Assembly: GCF_900156175.1 (NCBI RefSeq)
Contig: NZ_FTMV01000004.1
Location: forward strand, 124,001 to 188,000
DNA: 64,000 nt
Direction of reading: 5' to 3'
From: Janthinobacterium sp. TND4EL3
Lineage (GTDB): Bacteria; Pseudomonadota; Gammaproteobacteria; Burkholderiales; Burkholderiaceae_D
Below the pieces are notes generated by a model, which was not told the DNA's origin, ran no database searches, and saw nothing but the letters and a program-made list of their open reading frames with translations. The position numbers and the translations under genes were made by a program. Shown here one piece after another: positions 35,425 through 43,280 of this stretch. Each line of letters begins with the position of its first letter. Position 1 is the stretch's first letter.

Positions 35425-35488
35425 ATCCGCGAATATTATTCATGAATAAGGTGAAATAGTATCGCGGATAAGAATTTGTGTCGCGGAT
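35425..35488. promoter_or_regulatory. Operator region between LysR gene and PRISE reductase
   Basis: Contains the octamer TCGCGGAT at 35462-35469 and 35481-35488 and its inverse ATCCGCGA at 35425-35432, plus a perfect 14-bp palindrome TTATTCATGAATAA at 35436-35449. The palindrome contains the T-N11-A style core expected for LysR proteins. Confidence 0.6.
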
Positions 35489-35520
35489 ATGATGGATTTT
35501 TCTTTCGGAGCTACTCTCTC

Positions 35521-36588
35521 ATGCACAAACACGCCCTCATCATCGGCGCCAGCGGCGTCATCGGCAGCAAGCTGGCCACGCATCTGCTCGGCGAAGGCTG
35601 GCAGGTGACGGGCGTTTCGCGTGGCCGCACGCCAGTTCCCGCCGGCTGCACCGCCCTGCAATTGGACGCGACGGACGGCGCCGCCGTCGCCGCCGCGCTG
35701 GCGGGTGTCGACGCCAGCCACGTCTTCTTTACAGCCTGGGCGCGCCAGGAAAATGAACAGGAAAACATCCGCGTCAACGGCGCCATGGTGGCCAATGTGC
35801 TGGCCGCGCTGGGGCCGAACGGCCACCTGCGTCACGCTTCCCTGGTGACGGGCCTCAAGCACTACCTGGGACCGTTCGATGCCTACGGCCAGGGCAGCGT
35901 GCCCGTCACGCCGTTCCGCGAAGAGCAGGGCCGCCAGCCCGTCGAAAATTTCTACTATGAACAGGAAGACCGGTTGTTTGAAGCAGCCGCGCTGTATGGC
36001 TTCACGTGGAGCGTGCACCGCCCGCACACCATCATCGGCTATGCGCTGGGCAATGCCATGAACATGGGCCTGACCCTGGCCGTGTACGCGCATTTGTGCA
36101 AGGCCGGCGGCCAGCCCTTCGTCTTCCCCGGTTCGCCCGCGCAGTGGCACGGTTTGTCCGACATGACGGATGCGGGCCAGATCGCGCGCCACCTGGCGTG
36201 GGCGGCGGACAGCCCTTGCGCGCGCAACGAAGATTTTAATATCGTCAATGGCGACGTGTTCCGCTGGAAGTGGCTATGGCCGCGCCTGGCCGCCTACTTC
36301 GGCATCGAAGCGGCGGATTTGCCGGAGACGATGGCGCCGCTGGCCGGCCGCATGCACGACGCGCCCGCCCGGTGGCGCGCCATTGCGCAGCAGCATGATC
36401 TGGTCGAGCTGGATGTCGGCCGCCTCGCCTCATGGTGGCATACGGACGCCGACCTGGGACGGCCGATGGAAGTGATGACGGACATGGGCAAGAGCCGCAA
36501 GGCGGGTTTTCTCGGTTACCAGGATACGCAAGACGCCTTCTTCAACCTGTTCGAGAAGTTGAAGGCGGAGCGCGTCATTCCGCGCTGA
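35521..36588 (+). CDS. PRISE-type NAD(P)H enone reductase (extended SDR)
   Basis: 355 residues: nucleotide site HALIIGASGVIGSKLATHLL, then the diagnostic PRISE motifs VTGLKHYLGPF (catalytic lysine) and NFYYEQEDRLFEAA (catalytic tyrosine), with WSVHRPHTIIGYA. PRISE enzymes (progesterone 5-beta-reductase/iridoid synthase relatives) reduce activated enone double bonds. Bacterial members are poorly characterised. The ATG at 35521 follows TCGGAGC. It overlaps the convergent SMP-30-like gene by 14 bp. Confidence 0.88.
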   Translation: MHKHALIIGASGVIGSKLATHLLGEGWQVTGVSRGRTPVPAGCTALQLDATDGAAVAAALAGVDASHVFFTAWARQENEQENIRVNGAMVANVLAALGPNGHLRHASLVTGLKHYLGPFDAYGQGSVPVTPFREEQGRQPVENFYYEQEDRLFEAAALYGFTWSVHRPHTIIGYALGNAMNMGLTLAVYAHLCKAGGQPFVFPGSPAQWHGLSDMTDAGQIARHLAWAADSPCARNEDFNIVNGDVFRWKWLWPRLAAYFGIEAADLPETMAPLAGRMHDAPARWRAIAQQHDLVELDVGRLASWWHTDADLGRPMEVMTDMGKSRKAGFLGYQDTQDAFFNLFEKLKAERVIPR

Positions 36589-37585
36589 CGGACTCCGCGG
36601 CAGCCGGTGGCGGGGCTGCCGCCGCCGCTGCCGCCGCATTGGCCGCATTTACCTTATGCTGCTGCGCCCGCTGCCATTCCAGCCCCGGGCGGTCGACGCG
36701 GAACTGCAGCAGGCGCCCCTGCACCACTTCCGTCACGTAGGCAGTGCGGCCATCGGGGCCGCCGAAGGTGATGTTACTGGGCTTGGCGCCGGGCACGCTG
36801 ATCTCGCGCAAGATGCGCCCCTGCGGCGACAGTTTGACGACGCTGCCCTTGCCGTAGCGCGTCACGTACAGGTTGCCGTCGACGTCCACGCGCATGCCAT
36901 CCATGCCGAAATCGTCGAATTTGATCAGCAGACGCTTGCCGCCCAGGCTGCCGTCCGCGGCGATGTCGTACATCCAGATATTGCGCTGCACGCTTTCATT
37001 CACGTACAGAATCTTGCCATCGGGACTGACTTCGATGCCGTTGGCCGTGCCCATGGTGTCGAGCGCCAGGGTCACCGTGCCATCCTGCGCGATGCGCCAC
37101 ACGCGGCCCGTGTTTTCCTTCCAGTTCGGGTCGCTCGCATACAGCACGTCGTCGGCCGTGATGGCGATGTCGTTCGGCTGCGTCATGCGCGGCTCGCGCG
37201 CGTGGATGGACAGCGCCCGCGTGGCCGGGTCGACCAGGTAGATCGTGTGCTCCATGTAGTCGGCCAGATACATCTGGCCACGGCTGCCGAAGCGGATGCC
37301 GTTGGCGATGCTGGCGCCGGGCAGGGTCAGGTAGACCTCGCCCGCGCCGCCGGGGCTGACCTTGCCGATGGTTTGCTGGCGCGCAAAGTTGACGGCGTAG
37401 ATATTGCCATCCGCATCGACGGCGGGCCCTTCGATGCCCTTGGTGAAGGAATGCGGGGCCGTCAGGGTGGTGGCGAGGAACAGCGTTTCGTGCGCGGGCG
37501 GGCTGGCGCAGGCGGACAGGCTGGCCAGCGCGGCGGCCAGCACGGCGGCGCGCAGCGACGCCAGGGCGGTTCGGGAATGAGGCAT
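36575..37585 (-). CDS. SMP-30/gluconolactonase-like beta-propeller lipoprotein
   Basis: 336 residues. The lipobox LSACASPP at residues ~23-30 marks it as a lipoprotein. The rest is a six-bladed propeller with repeated VDADGNIYAVN, SIANGIRFGSRGQMYLADYM, TQPNDIAITADDVLYASDPNW, TANGIEVSPDGKILYVNES and MRVDVDGNLYVTRYG. The family includes lactonases that need a divalent metal held by Glu/Asn/Asp. It ends with a low-complexity Ala/Pro tail encoded in the overlap with the PRISE gene. Substrate unknown. Confidence 0.82.
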   Translation of the reverse strand: MPHSRTALASLRAAVLAAALASLSACASPPAHETLFLATTLTAPHSFTKGIEGPAVDADGNIYAVNFARQQTIGKVSPGGAGEVYLTLPGASIANGIRFGSRGQMYLADYMEHTIYLVDPATRALSIHAREPRMTQPNDIAITADDVLYASDPNWKENTGRVWRIAQDGTVTLALDTMGTANGIEVSPDGKILYVNESVQRNIWMYDIAADGSLGGKRLLIKFDDFGMDGMRVDVDGNLYVTRYGKGSVVKLSPQGRILREISVPGAKPSNITFGGPDGRTAYVTEVVQGRLLQFRVDRPGLEWQRAQQHKVNAANAAAAAAAAPPPAAAESVSAE

Positions 37586-37648
37586 CAAGGTTCTCAGTAT
37601 GGCAACGGTGGCGTATGTTACCCGACGCGCGCCAGGCGGGGCGCCAGT

Positions 37649-37891
37649 CTATGCCGCCACGACGACGAAGTCGGGGAAGTCGTCCTGCCAGCCGTCCCAC
37701 TCGTCTTGCAGATGGGCGTGCATGCCGGCCCGGTCTTGCGCCAGATCAAACGCGTCCGCGCTGGCCAGCAGAAAATGGGCAATGGCGCGCAAGGTGGCCG
37801 GGTCGGCCTGGATGGTCACGTCGGAACAGGGGAGGGGCCGCTCGGCGGCGGCGTCCTGCAGATAGCAGTGCAGCGATAAATGTGGGCTCAT
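37649..37891 (-). CDS. Small acidic protein of unknown function, coupled to the upstream gene
   Basis: 80 residues: DVTIQADPATLRAIAHFLLASADAFDLAQDRAGMHAHLQDEWDGWQDDFPDFVVVAA. The acidic helix followed by a short C-terminal strand resembles small immunity-type proteins of polymorphic toxin loci, but this is only an impression. Its ATG overlaps the stop of the 252-residue gene upstream (ATGA), so the two are co-translated. Confidence 0.6.
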   Translation of the reverse strand: MSPHLSLHCYLQDAAAERPLPCSDVTIQADPATLRAIAHFLLASADAFDLAQDRAGMHAHLQDEWDGWQDDFPDFVVVAA

Positions 37892-38646
37892 GAGCTTCGG
37901 TGGCTGATGTAGGCGCCCAGCATGGCGTGTGCGTTCAGTGCGGCGCGGGCCGCTTCCAGTTCCCCAGGCTGCAGGTACCAGAAGATCCAGCCGGCATGGT
38001 CTTCGCAGCGGCCATGGGCTTGCATCGCCGCGCGCAGCGCTTGCCGGCGCCCGGGCGGCAGCGCATCCAGCCTGGCTGGCGTGAAACCGTTGATGGGATA
38101 GACATCGCGCAGGTGCGCATCTTGCAACCCGCGCCGCTGGATGGCGGCCCAGTTATTTGCGGGGCAAGGCGTGCCAAAGGTCATCGGATGGGCCTCGTCG
38201 ACCTGCCGGTAGCCGAGTGCGTAGCCGGTGCCATAGCCCTGCGTTTCAGCGTAGCAATATACATATTCGCAATGCTCAAGCAGGCCGGGTATGGCCCGCG
38301 CACCGTCGAACAGCGGCGCCAGCGCAAGCTTGCTGGCGCGGATGGACAGAACCAGCTCCGAGCCCGATGAATACATGGCCTGCGCGTCGCAGTTGACGGC
38401 CTCGTCAGCTTCGTCGGGCGGCACGATGCGCGGCGAAAGCAGGCCGATGCTGTTGGTCTCCGGCGCGAACAGCATCTTCTCGTAATTTCGCTGTGAGAAC
38501 TTGACGATCTTGCCGCGCTTGTTGCCGTAGCGCTCGACGGGTTCGCCGATGCGCGCGAACCAGGCGAACAGCTGCGCGCTGGCCGTGGCGGCAATGAAGG
38601 GGCTATTCTTCTTGAATTCGCCGACGAGGAAGTGATATTGGTCCAT
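37888..38646 (-). CDS. Unrecognised 252-residue cytoplasmic protein
   Basis: It begins MDQYHFLVGEFKKNSPFIAATASAQLFAWFARIGEPVERYGNKRGKIVKFSQRNYEKMLF and contains YCYAETQGYGTGYALGYRQVDEAHPMTFG and GRCEDHAGWIFWYLQPGELEAARAAL. There is no signal peptide, membrane helix or known catalytic motif. It overlaps the next small gene by four bases. I do not recognise the family. Confidence 0.65.
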   Translation of the reverse strand: MDQYHFLVGEFKKNSPFIAATASAQLFAWFARIGEPVERYGNKRGKIVKFSQRNYEKMLFAPETNSIGLLSPRIVPPDEADEAVNCDAQAMYSSGSELVLSIRASKLALAPLFDGARAIPGLLEHCEYVYCYAETQGYGTGYALGYRQVDEAHPMTFGTPCPANNWAAIQRRGLQDAHLRDVYPINGFTPARLDALPPGRRQALRAAMQAHGRCEDHAGWIFWYLQPGELEAARAALNAHAMLGAYISHRSS

Positions 38647-38896
38647 ATGTCGTTATGAGGGATGGGCAGCGCGCATGATGCCATGCGCGGGCACCTGGCG
38701 CCAGCGCGCGCACCGCAGCGATGGCGCCGGATGGGAGCGATAGAAAAAGATGCACGGCAGGACGACGCAACGGCCGGCTTGAGGCGTATGATGGAAATAC
38801 GGATGTGGTTGCCCCAAGGCAGTGCGACCGGCACGGGTCAGCACGTCTTGCAGGTTTTTTTCGTGGTTTTGGCAGCAGTAACAACGAGGAGACATC

Positions 38897-39139
38897 ATGG
38901 ACAAACCCGAATTCATCCTGGCCGCCAAGGCCATGGAAACGCTTGAGATGTATCAAACGTTCTACGGCCATTCGCAGGAATACCAGGCGCACCAGCAGGA
39001 AGTGCTGAAACTGCTGCGCCACAAGGGCGCATCCTTGCTGGTGTCCGAACATGGCCCGGCAAAGTTCTTATTGGCGTTCGCCGATGCGCTGGAGGCGGCG
39101 CACTTGCCGGGAGAATATGTACCGTTGAGCCGAAGGTAG
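38897..39139 (+). CDS. Small helical protein of unknown function
   Basis: 80 residues, MDKPEFILAAKAMETLEMYQTFYGHSQEYQAHQQEVLKLLRHKGASLLVSEHGPAKFLLAFADALEAAHLPGEYVP. It has a strong ribosome site (GAGGAG, 7 nt before the ATG), which supports reality. It is mostly helical and cytoplasmic. It stands alone: the ~250 bp upstream hold no other gene, and the next gene is convergent. Confidence 0.65.
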   Translation: MDKPEFILAAKAMETLEMYQTFYGHSQEYQAHQQEVLKLLRHKGASLLVSEHGPAKFLLAFADALEAAHLPGEYVPLSRR

Positions 39140-39185
39140 GAGCCCCCGAGCCTGGCTGTTTAATGGCTGCCAGGCTGCGAGGGGG

Positions 39186-39554
39186 CTAGCAGATCGCTCC
39201 CGCAATGCTTTTGCCGCTGCGCAGGTTAAAACCGAAGTGGCAGGCATAACCGTCGTGGTCCAGTGTGCAGGAGATATTTTCCTTGTTGCGCTCGCGATAG
39301 CCTTTCTCCAGGCTGCAGCGATCTTTCGCATCGGGAGCCATGGAGTCGAACATGTCCTTGGCAACGGTCCCCGTGACCAGGAAAGAAATCTTGCGGTCAT
39401 GCGGAGTGGGCGGCTGTTGCTCGCCCAAGGTATTCGAATAGAGCAGATAAGTACCCTTGAACTGTTTGTATTCGCCCCAGTCGCTGTTGCCACCTGCATA
39501 GGCCAGTGAAAACAGGGTGAGGGCGCTTAGCGCCATGGGCCACGGTGTTTTCAT
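39186..39554 (-). CDS. Small exported protein coupled to the peptidase M74 gene, possible immunity factor
   Basis: 122 residues: signal peptide MKTPWPMALSALTLFSLAYAGG, then KISFLVTGTVAKDMFDSM, CSLEKGYRERNKENISCTLDHDGYACHFGFNLRSGKSIAGAIC. Four cysteines probably form two periplasmic disulfides. It starts one base after the stop of the M74 peptidase (TAATATG), so both are translated together. A small periplasmic partner directly behind a leaderless cell-wall hydrolase is the layout of effector/immunity pairs; this role is inferred. A frameshifted paralogue lies at 41873-42045. Confidence 0.65.
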   Translation of the reverse strand: MKTPWPMALSALTLFSLAYAGGNSDWGEYKQFKGTYLLYSNTLGEQQPPTPHDRKISFLVTGTVAKDMFDSMAPDAKDRCSLEKGYRERNKENISCTLDHDGYACHFGFNLRSGKSIAGAIC

Positions 39555-39555
39555 A

Positions 39556-40164
39556 TTAGGCTCTCAGTTCCAGATGGAAATGATGGTCGTGATTTTTGAA
39601 CGGCGTCACGAATGGAATGTTGGTATCGTTAAACAGCACCCTGCGCACACTGGCATGGGTACGGAAAAGTGCGATGAGCTTTGCCGTCGCGGCTTGATCG
39701 TAGTCTCTGTCATACCAATAAACAGGGAGTTGAAGGCCGTCCTTGCGCAGCGGGCGAATGTCCACCTCCAGGCCGGATTTGTGGGTTGAGTGCTGGCCAT
39801 AGGCGGTTCCGTTAGCCAGGCTGATATTGCCAATGCCAAATTGCCGGTCATCGACCGCTTGCCATTCGCGCTCCACATACAGGAGCGCCATCATCATATT
39901 CGGATGCGCATATTGACCCGCGCCCCTGCCAGGGGTGCCATAGACGTAGTATCCGGCACCTTCCGGTGCCTGAGGCAGTATGAAAAATCCACGCTTGTCC
40001 CTGGGCTGTACTTCAAGCATCTCAACTCCGTTATACGCAACGCTGGGGAACTGGCATTGTTTCGCAGTCCATTCCATCTGTGATTGCGCTACCGCAAACA
40101 GTTGCGAACTGGAACAGGGTTCGCCACCGCCATGGCGCAAAGGACATATTGCGCGGCAAGTCAC
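39556..40164 (-). CDS. Peptidase M74 (MepA-like murein endopeptidase) without signal peptide
   Basis: 202 residues. The metal site of the MepA/LAS fold is visible: H128...D135 in THKSGLEVDIRP and the C-terminal NHDHHFHLEL (H192-H197). MepA cleaves D-Ala-mDAP cross-links. Unlike periplasmic MepA there is no signal peptide; the N-terminus is TCRAICPLRHGGGEPCSSSQ, which looks like a spacer from a longer protein. Translation appears to start at a GTG directly after an in-frame stop, so 5' truncation is possible. The coupled downstream gene encodes a small exported protein. Confidence 0.75.
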   Translation of the reverse strand: MTCRAICPLRHGGGEPCSSSQLFAVAQSQMEWTAKQCQFPSVAYNGVEMLEVQPRDKRGFFILPQAPEGAGYYVYGTPGRGAGQYAHPNMMMALLYVEREWQAVDDRQFGIGNISLANGTAYGQHSTHKSGLEVDIRPLRKDGLQLPVYWYDRDYDQAATAKLIALFRTHASVRRVLFNDTNIPFVTPFKNHDHHFHLELRA

Positions 40165-40258
40165 ATGATGAATTTTTCACATTTTTCGTGACGATGTGTG
40201 AGTATATTGCTGCCTAATTCATGCACACTTTGCTAAATATCAAAATGGGAGTGTCGCC

Positions 40259-41860
40259 ATGACCAGGTCGCATAGTCTGCCGCCACGATTGCTGGGCACT
40301 CGCTTCCGGGGTTTCTCCTTGTTGCCGCTGGCTATCTCATTCGTCTTGCTGGTGTGCCTGTCGCTGCTGGCGCTGCAGTTATGGATGACCTTGCGTGCGC
40401 GGGAAGTGCAACTGGCGGAAGCGGGCCGCGAAAGCGCCAACCTGGCGCAAGCTGTCGCCCAGCATGCCTATGACACCATCAAGGAAGCCGATACGGTACT
40501 GGTCGGCCTGGTGGAGCGGATGGAAGCGGACGTCGCCTCCGGCACGGAACTGGAGCGTATCCATAAATTGCTGGTCACCCGCGTCGCCGAGCTGCCGCAG
40601 TTGCACGGCATCTTCGTCTATGCCAGCGATGGCAGCTGGCTGGTGAACTCCCAGAAGACGCTATTGAGCCATCTGAACAATTCTGATCGCGAGTATTTCA
40701 ACTACCATCGAACGCATGGCGATCGCGGGCCTTATGTCGGCCCGCCCGTGCGCAGCAAATCGACGGGGGACTGGGTAGTCACGGTATCACGCCGTATCAA
40801 TCTGCCTGATGGCAGCTTTGGCGGCGTGGCGCTGGCGACCATCGACATGAATTATTTCAGGCAGTTTTACGAACGGTTTTCGATAGGCGAAAAGGGCGCC
40901 ATCTTCATTGCGAATGGTAATGGCATTCTTTTGTTGAGACGGCCGTTCGATGAAAGCATGCTGGGGCGCGATCTCTCGCAGTTTCCCTTATTTCATGATT
41001 ATTTGCCAAAAGGTCCCGTTGGCACCGCCGTGTTCAGGTCGCGCGTCGATGGCGTGACACGCATCAACAGTTATCGACGAATCAGCGGATATCCGCTGGT
41101 GGTCTCCGCCGCACTGTCGCAGGATGAGGTGCTCGCTGCGTGGCGCCTCGACACGGTGATGCAACATGCCGTGGGCGGGGTGCTGGTGCTGCTGATTGCA
41201 TTCATCGGTTACCGCATGGTGCGGCAGATCGAGTTGCGGGTAAACAGCGAGGCGGGACTGGTCGAGGCGCGCAACGAACTGGAATTGATGAATGAAACCC
41301 TGGCCCGGCTTGCCAACCAGGATGGGCTGACGGGGCTGGCGAACCGGCGCCACTTCGACCAGTCGCTGCTCGCCGAATTCAGCCGCGCCCAGCGCGAAGG
41401 CAGCCCGCTAGGGCTGGTGTTGCTCGATGTCGATTGCTTCAAGCAATACAACGACCTGTATGGCCATGTGGCTGGCGACGAGTGCCTGAGAAAGATCGGC
41501 AAGGTGGTGGCCTACAGCATGCGCAGGCCGGGCGACCTTGCGGCGCGCTACGGTGGCGAGGAAATGGTCATTTTGTTGCCCGGAACGGATCTGGTTGGCG
41601 CCCTGGCAGTGGCGGAAAGCGTGCGCCAGGCCGTGCAATCGCTGGGCATCGACCATCGGGGCAATCCCCCTGGCGTGGTGACGGCCAGTGTCGGCGTGGC
41701 GGCGTTTGTACCGGCACACCTGGAAAACCAGCCGGTCGAGCTGATCGAACTCGCTGACCAGGCTTTGTATGAGGCCAAGTCCTCCGGGAGAAACCAGGTT
41801 CGCCATGCATCGTCGCGCGACAGTGCCGGACGGATAGCGAGCCTTCTTGCATTTCGCTAG
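40259..41860 (+). CDS. Membrane diguanylate cyclase with periplasmic dCache/PDC sensor
   Basis: 533 residues: TM1 (~21-43), a periplasmic PDC/dCache-like domain (~45-300, e.g. SDREYFNYHRTHGDRGPYVGPP and GDWVVTVSRRIN), TM2 (~303-325), a short coiled coil and a GGDEF domain. The active site is GGEEM at residues 432-436, with the inhibitory I-site RPGD five residues before the A-site block. It should make c-di-GMP from GTP with product inhibition. The ATG is preceded by GGGAG. It is divergent from the M74 gene. Confidence 0.92.
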   Translation: MTRSHSLPPRLLGTRFRGFSLLPLAISFVLLVCLSLLALQLWMTLRAREVQLAEAGRESANLAQAVAQHAYDTIKEADTVLVGLVERMEADVASGTELERIHKLLVTRVAELPQLHGIFVYASDGSWLVNSQKTLLSHLNNSDREYFNYHRTHGDRGPYVGPPVRSKSTGDWVVTVSRRINLPDGSFGGVALATIDMNYFRQFYERFSIGEKGAIFIANGNGILLLRRPFDESMLGRDLSQFPLFHDYLPKGPVGTAVFRSRVDGVTRINSYRRISGYPLVVSAALSQDEVLAAWRLDTVMQHAVGGVLVLLIAFIGYRMVRQIELRVNSEAGLVEARNELELMNETLARLANQDGLTGLANRRHFDQSLLAEFSRAQREGSPLGLVLLDVDCFKQYNDLYGHVAGDECLRKIGKVVAYSMRRPGDLAARYGGEEMVILLPGTDLVGALAVAESVRQAVQSLGIDHRGNPPGVVTASVGVAAFVPAHLENQPVELIELADQALYEAKSSGRNQVRHASSRDSAGRIASLLAFR

Positions 41861-41872
41861 CCATGCTTGCCC

Positions 41873-42045
41873 CTGGCTGCGGGCGATACCACGGTCGCGT
41901 TTCGCTTGACGGGAGCCGCCGCAAAAGACGTGTTCGACGCCAGCGTGACGGATTGCCGTTCCGGCATCGTCCCAGGGAGGGGGGCCGCTGTGGTTACGCT
42001 TGTGATGTGTCCACAGGGCCGAGCATTGGGGGAGCGGTGGCGGGG
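41873..42045 (+). pseudogene. Frameshifted remnant of a paralogue of the small exported protein
   Basis: One frame encodes TTVAFRLTGAAAKDVFDAS followed by TDC, matching KISFLVTGTVAKDMFDSM of the intact protein at 39186-39554. After a frame change the next frame encodes CGYACDVSTGPSIGGAV, matching DGYACHFGFNLRSGKSIAGAI. No start, signal peptide or intact frame remains. The remnant lies just after the diguanylate cyclase gene, on the opposite strand from the intact copy. Confidence 0.65.
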
Positions 42046-42251
42046 AGAGCGGGGCGGCGGCAGGTCCGCCATGCGTGGACGTCGCGCCCATTTTTTGTGT
42101 GCAGCGCGCCTGCTTGCGGCGGCTGCTGCCCGTGCCACGCCCATCAATCGGATTCATGCTGCAAGGATGAGCGATGCCCGGGTGTGCCACTGGCGAGGTC
42201 ACAGGCAAACCCGCCAGCTGAATCGCCGCCGGTAGCTCAAGGCCGCGATTT

Positions 42252-42554
42252 TCAGCGCGGCAATTTATACCGGACCAGCAGCGCAGGTCCTTTGCCGCCG
42301 GGTGGCGTCAGCAGTACCTCGTCGCCCGGCTGCATCTCTTCATGCATGACGGTGCAACAGGTTGGCATCGAGTGGCCGCGCGCGGGATAGACGCCAACGT
42401 CGGTGTGCAGGGTTGCGGCGCGTACATCCACGCTGGACTTGCCGGCCTTTGCTTCTTCTTGCAGCAGCTTGCGCAGTGCGGTGACGAAGTCCCCTTTGCT
42501 GAGTCTGGCCGGTGTCTGGCTTGCTCGCGGGCGAGCGCTTGCGTCGTTTTTCAT
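42252..42554 (-). CDS. Unrecognised 100-residue protein
   Basis: A basic, low-complexity start (MKNDASARPRASQTPARLS) leads to a compact domain KGDFVTALRKLLQEEAKAGKSSVDVRAATLHTDVGVYPARGHSMPTCCTVMHEEMQPGDEVLLTPPGGKGPALLVRYKLPR. It contains a Cys-Cys pair and a beta-rich end. I recall similar domains beside HNH-type nuclease genes, but cannot verify this. GGAAAC precedes the ATG. It lies between the pseudogene and the palindromic region left of the island. Confidence 0.6.
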   Translation of the reverse strand: MKNDASARPRASQTPARLSKGDFVTALRKLLQEEAKAGKSSVDVRAATLHTDVGVYPARGHSMPTCCTVMHEEMQPGDEVLLTPPGGKGPALLVRYKLPR

Positions 42555-42721
42555 GGTAGTTTCCTTCAGTGACTATCTATATTTCCGCCACTATATCATT
42601 GGCCCCGGATGTTGCATGACGAAGCGAGGCTTCGGGCTGTCATTCGTATGCAGCCTGAACAACCAATGTTGTCATTAGATAAGGCTACGGCGGCGCAAGA
42701 GCTGGCCGGACGAATCGGAGA

Positions 42722-42789
42722 GGGTTGCGCTTGCAAGCGCAACCCGGTTTTGCGGCGCCGGGCTGCGCCCGCCGAAGTCCCGCAAAACC
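42722..42789. repeat. 24-bp perfect palindrome plus adjacent inverted repeat
   Basis: A palindrome of 24 bp (42722-42745) has half-site GGGTTGCGCTTG. Directly after it come GGTTTTGCGG (42746-42755) and CCGCAAAACC (42780-42789). The structures lie in ~290 bp without a supported gene, outside the left end of the ssrA island. Confidence 0.7.
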
Positions 42790-42846
42790 CCCGCGCCCGT
42801 ACCGGACGCGGATGCGCTGCCCGCGTTCGCATGCATGGAATAAATG

Positions 42847-42882
42847 AAAAGGGCCTCCCCGCCAAGACGGGGAAGCCCTTTT
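42847..42882. terminator. Hairpin at the left edge of the island, probably the ancestral ssrA terminator
   Basis: AAAAGGGC-CT-CCCCG / CGGGG-AA-GCCCTTTT with T-rich flanks on both strands. It ends 8 bp from the left copy of the 16-bp repeat. Before integration this hairpin would have lain directly after ssrA. Confidence 0.75.
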
Positions 42883-42890
42883 ATTTATTC

Positions 42891-42906
42891 AGTGGTGGAG
42901 ACGGCG
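42891..42906. repeat. attL-like direct repeat
   Basis: A 16-bp exact copy of the ssrA 3' end at the distal end of the island. Flanking bases differ from the other copy on both sides, so the identity ends here. Confidence 0.85.
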
Positions 42907-43245
42907 TCAATTGAATCGCACAGGCGCGTCATAGGGGAAAGAGCAAAATTTGGTGTCATTGGCCAGCCCAGTTACCCCTAAAACGTACCCACTACGCAGC
43001 CTGTGCCGTGGAGCGTCGGCGATGCATGGTCCAGCTCACGCAATGCCGTCTGATCGGCGTGGCGTGCCGGGCGACTCGGCGGCGCTGGCCAATGCATACA
43101 CCCTGCGGCCGGGGCGGACGGTGCGCTCGCAGGTGAGGAGCAAGCCATGTTTTCGCTTCGCTCAAACGTGGCTTGCCCTGCGGGGCCGATCTCGCTGCGC
43201 TCGCCCAACGCCAACCCGCCATGCTGGGCCAAACCTCCTCCGCGC

Positions 43246-43280
43246 TTGCTTTGTCAGAAAAACGTGCTATATTTTCTGAC
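43246..43280 (+). promoter_or_regulatory. abiE promoter with overlapping inverted-repeat operator
   Basis: -35 TTGCTT (43246-43251) and -10 TATATT (43268-43273) with a 16-bp spacer. The perfect inverted repeat GTCAGAAAA (43253-43261) / TTTTCTGAC (43272-43280) covers the spacer and -10. The expected transcription start coincides with the ATG at 43281, so the mRNA may be leaderless. Confidence 0.7.

Noticed and set aside
42609-42914. 101-codon plus-strand frame left of the island
   Set aside because: It runs through the palindrome, the hairpin and the att core, so it is more likely non-coding.
43173-43280. Longer start for AbiEi
   Set aside because: It would place the promoter and operator within the coding sequence; family similarity begins after 43281.
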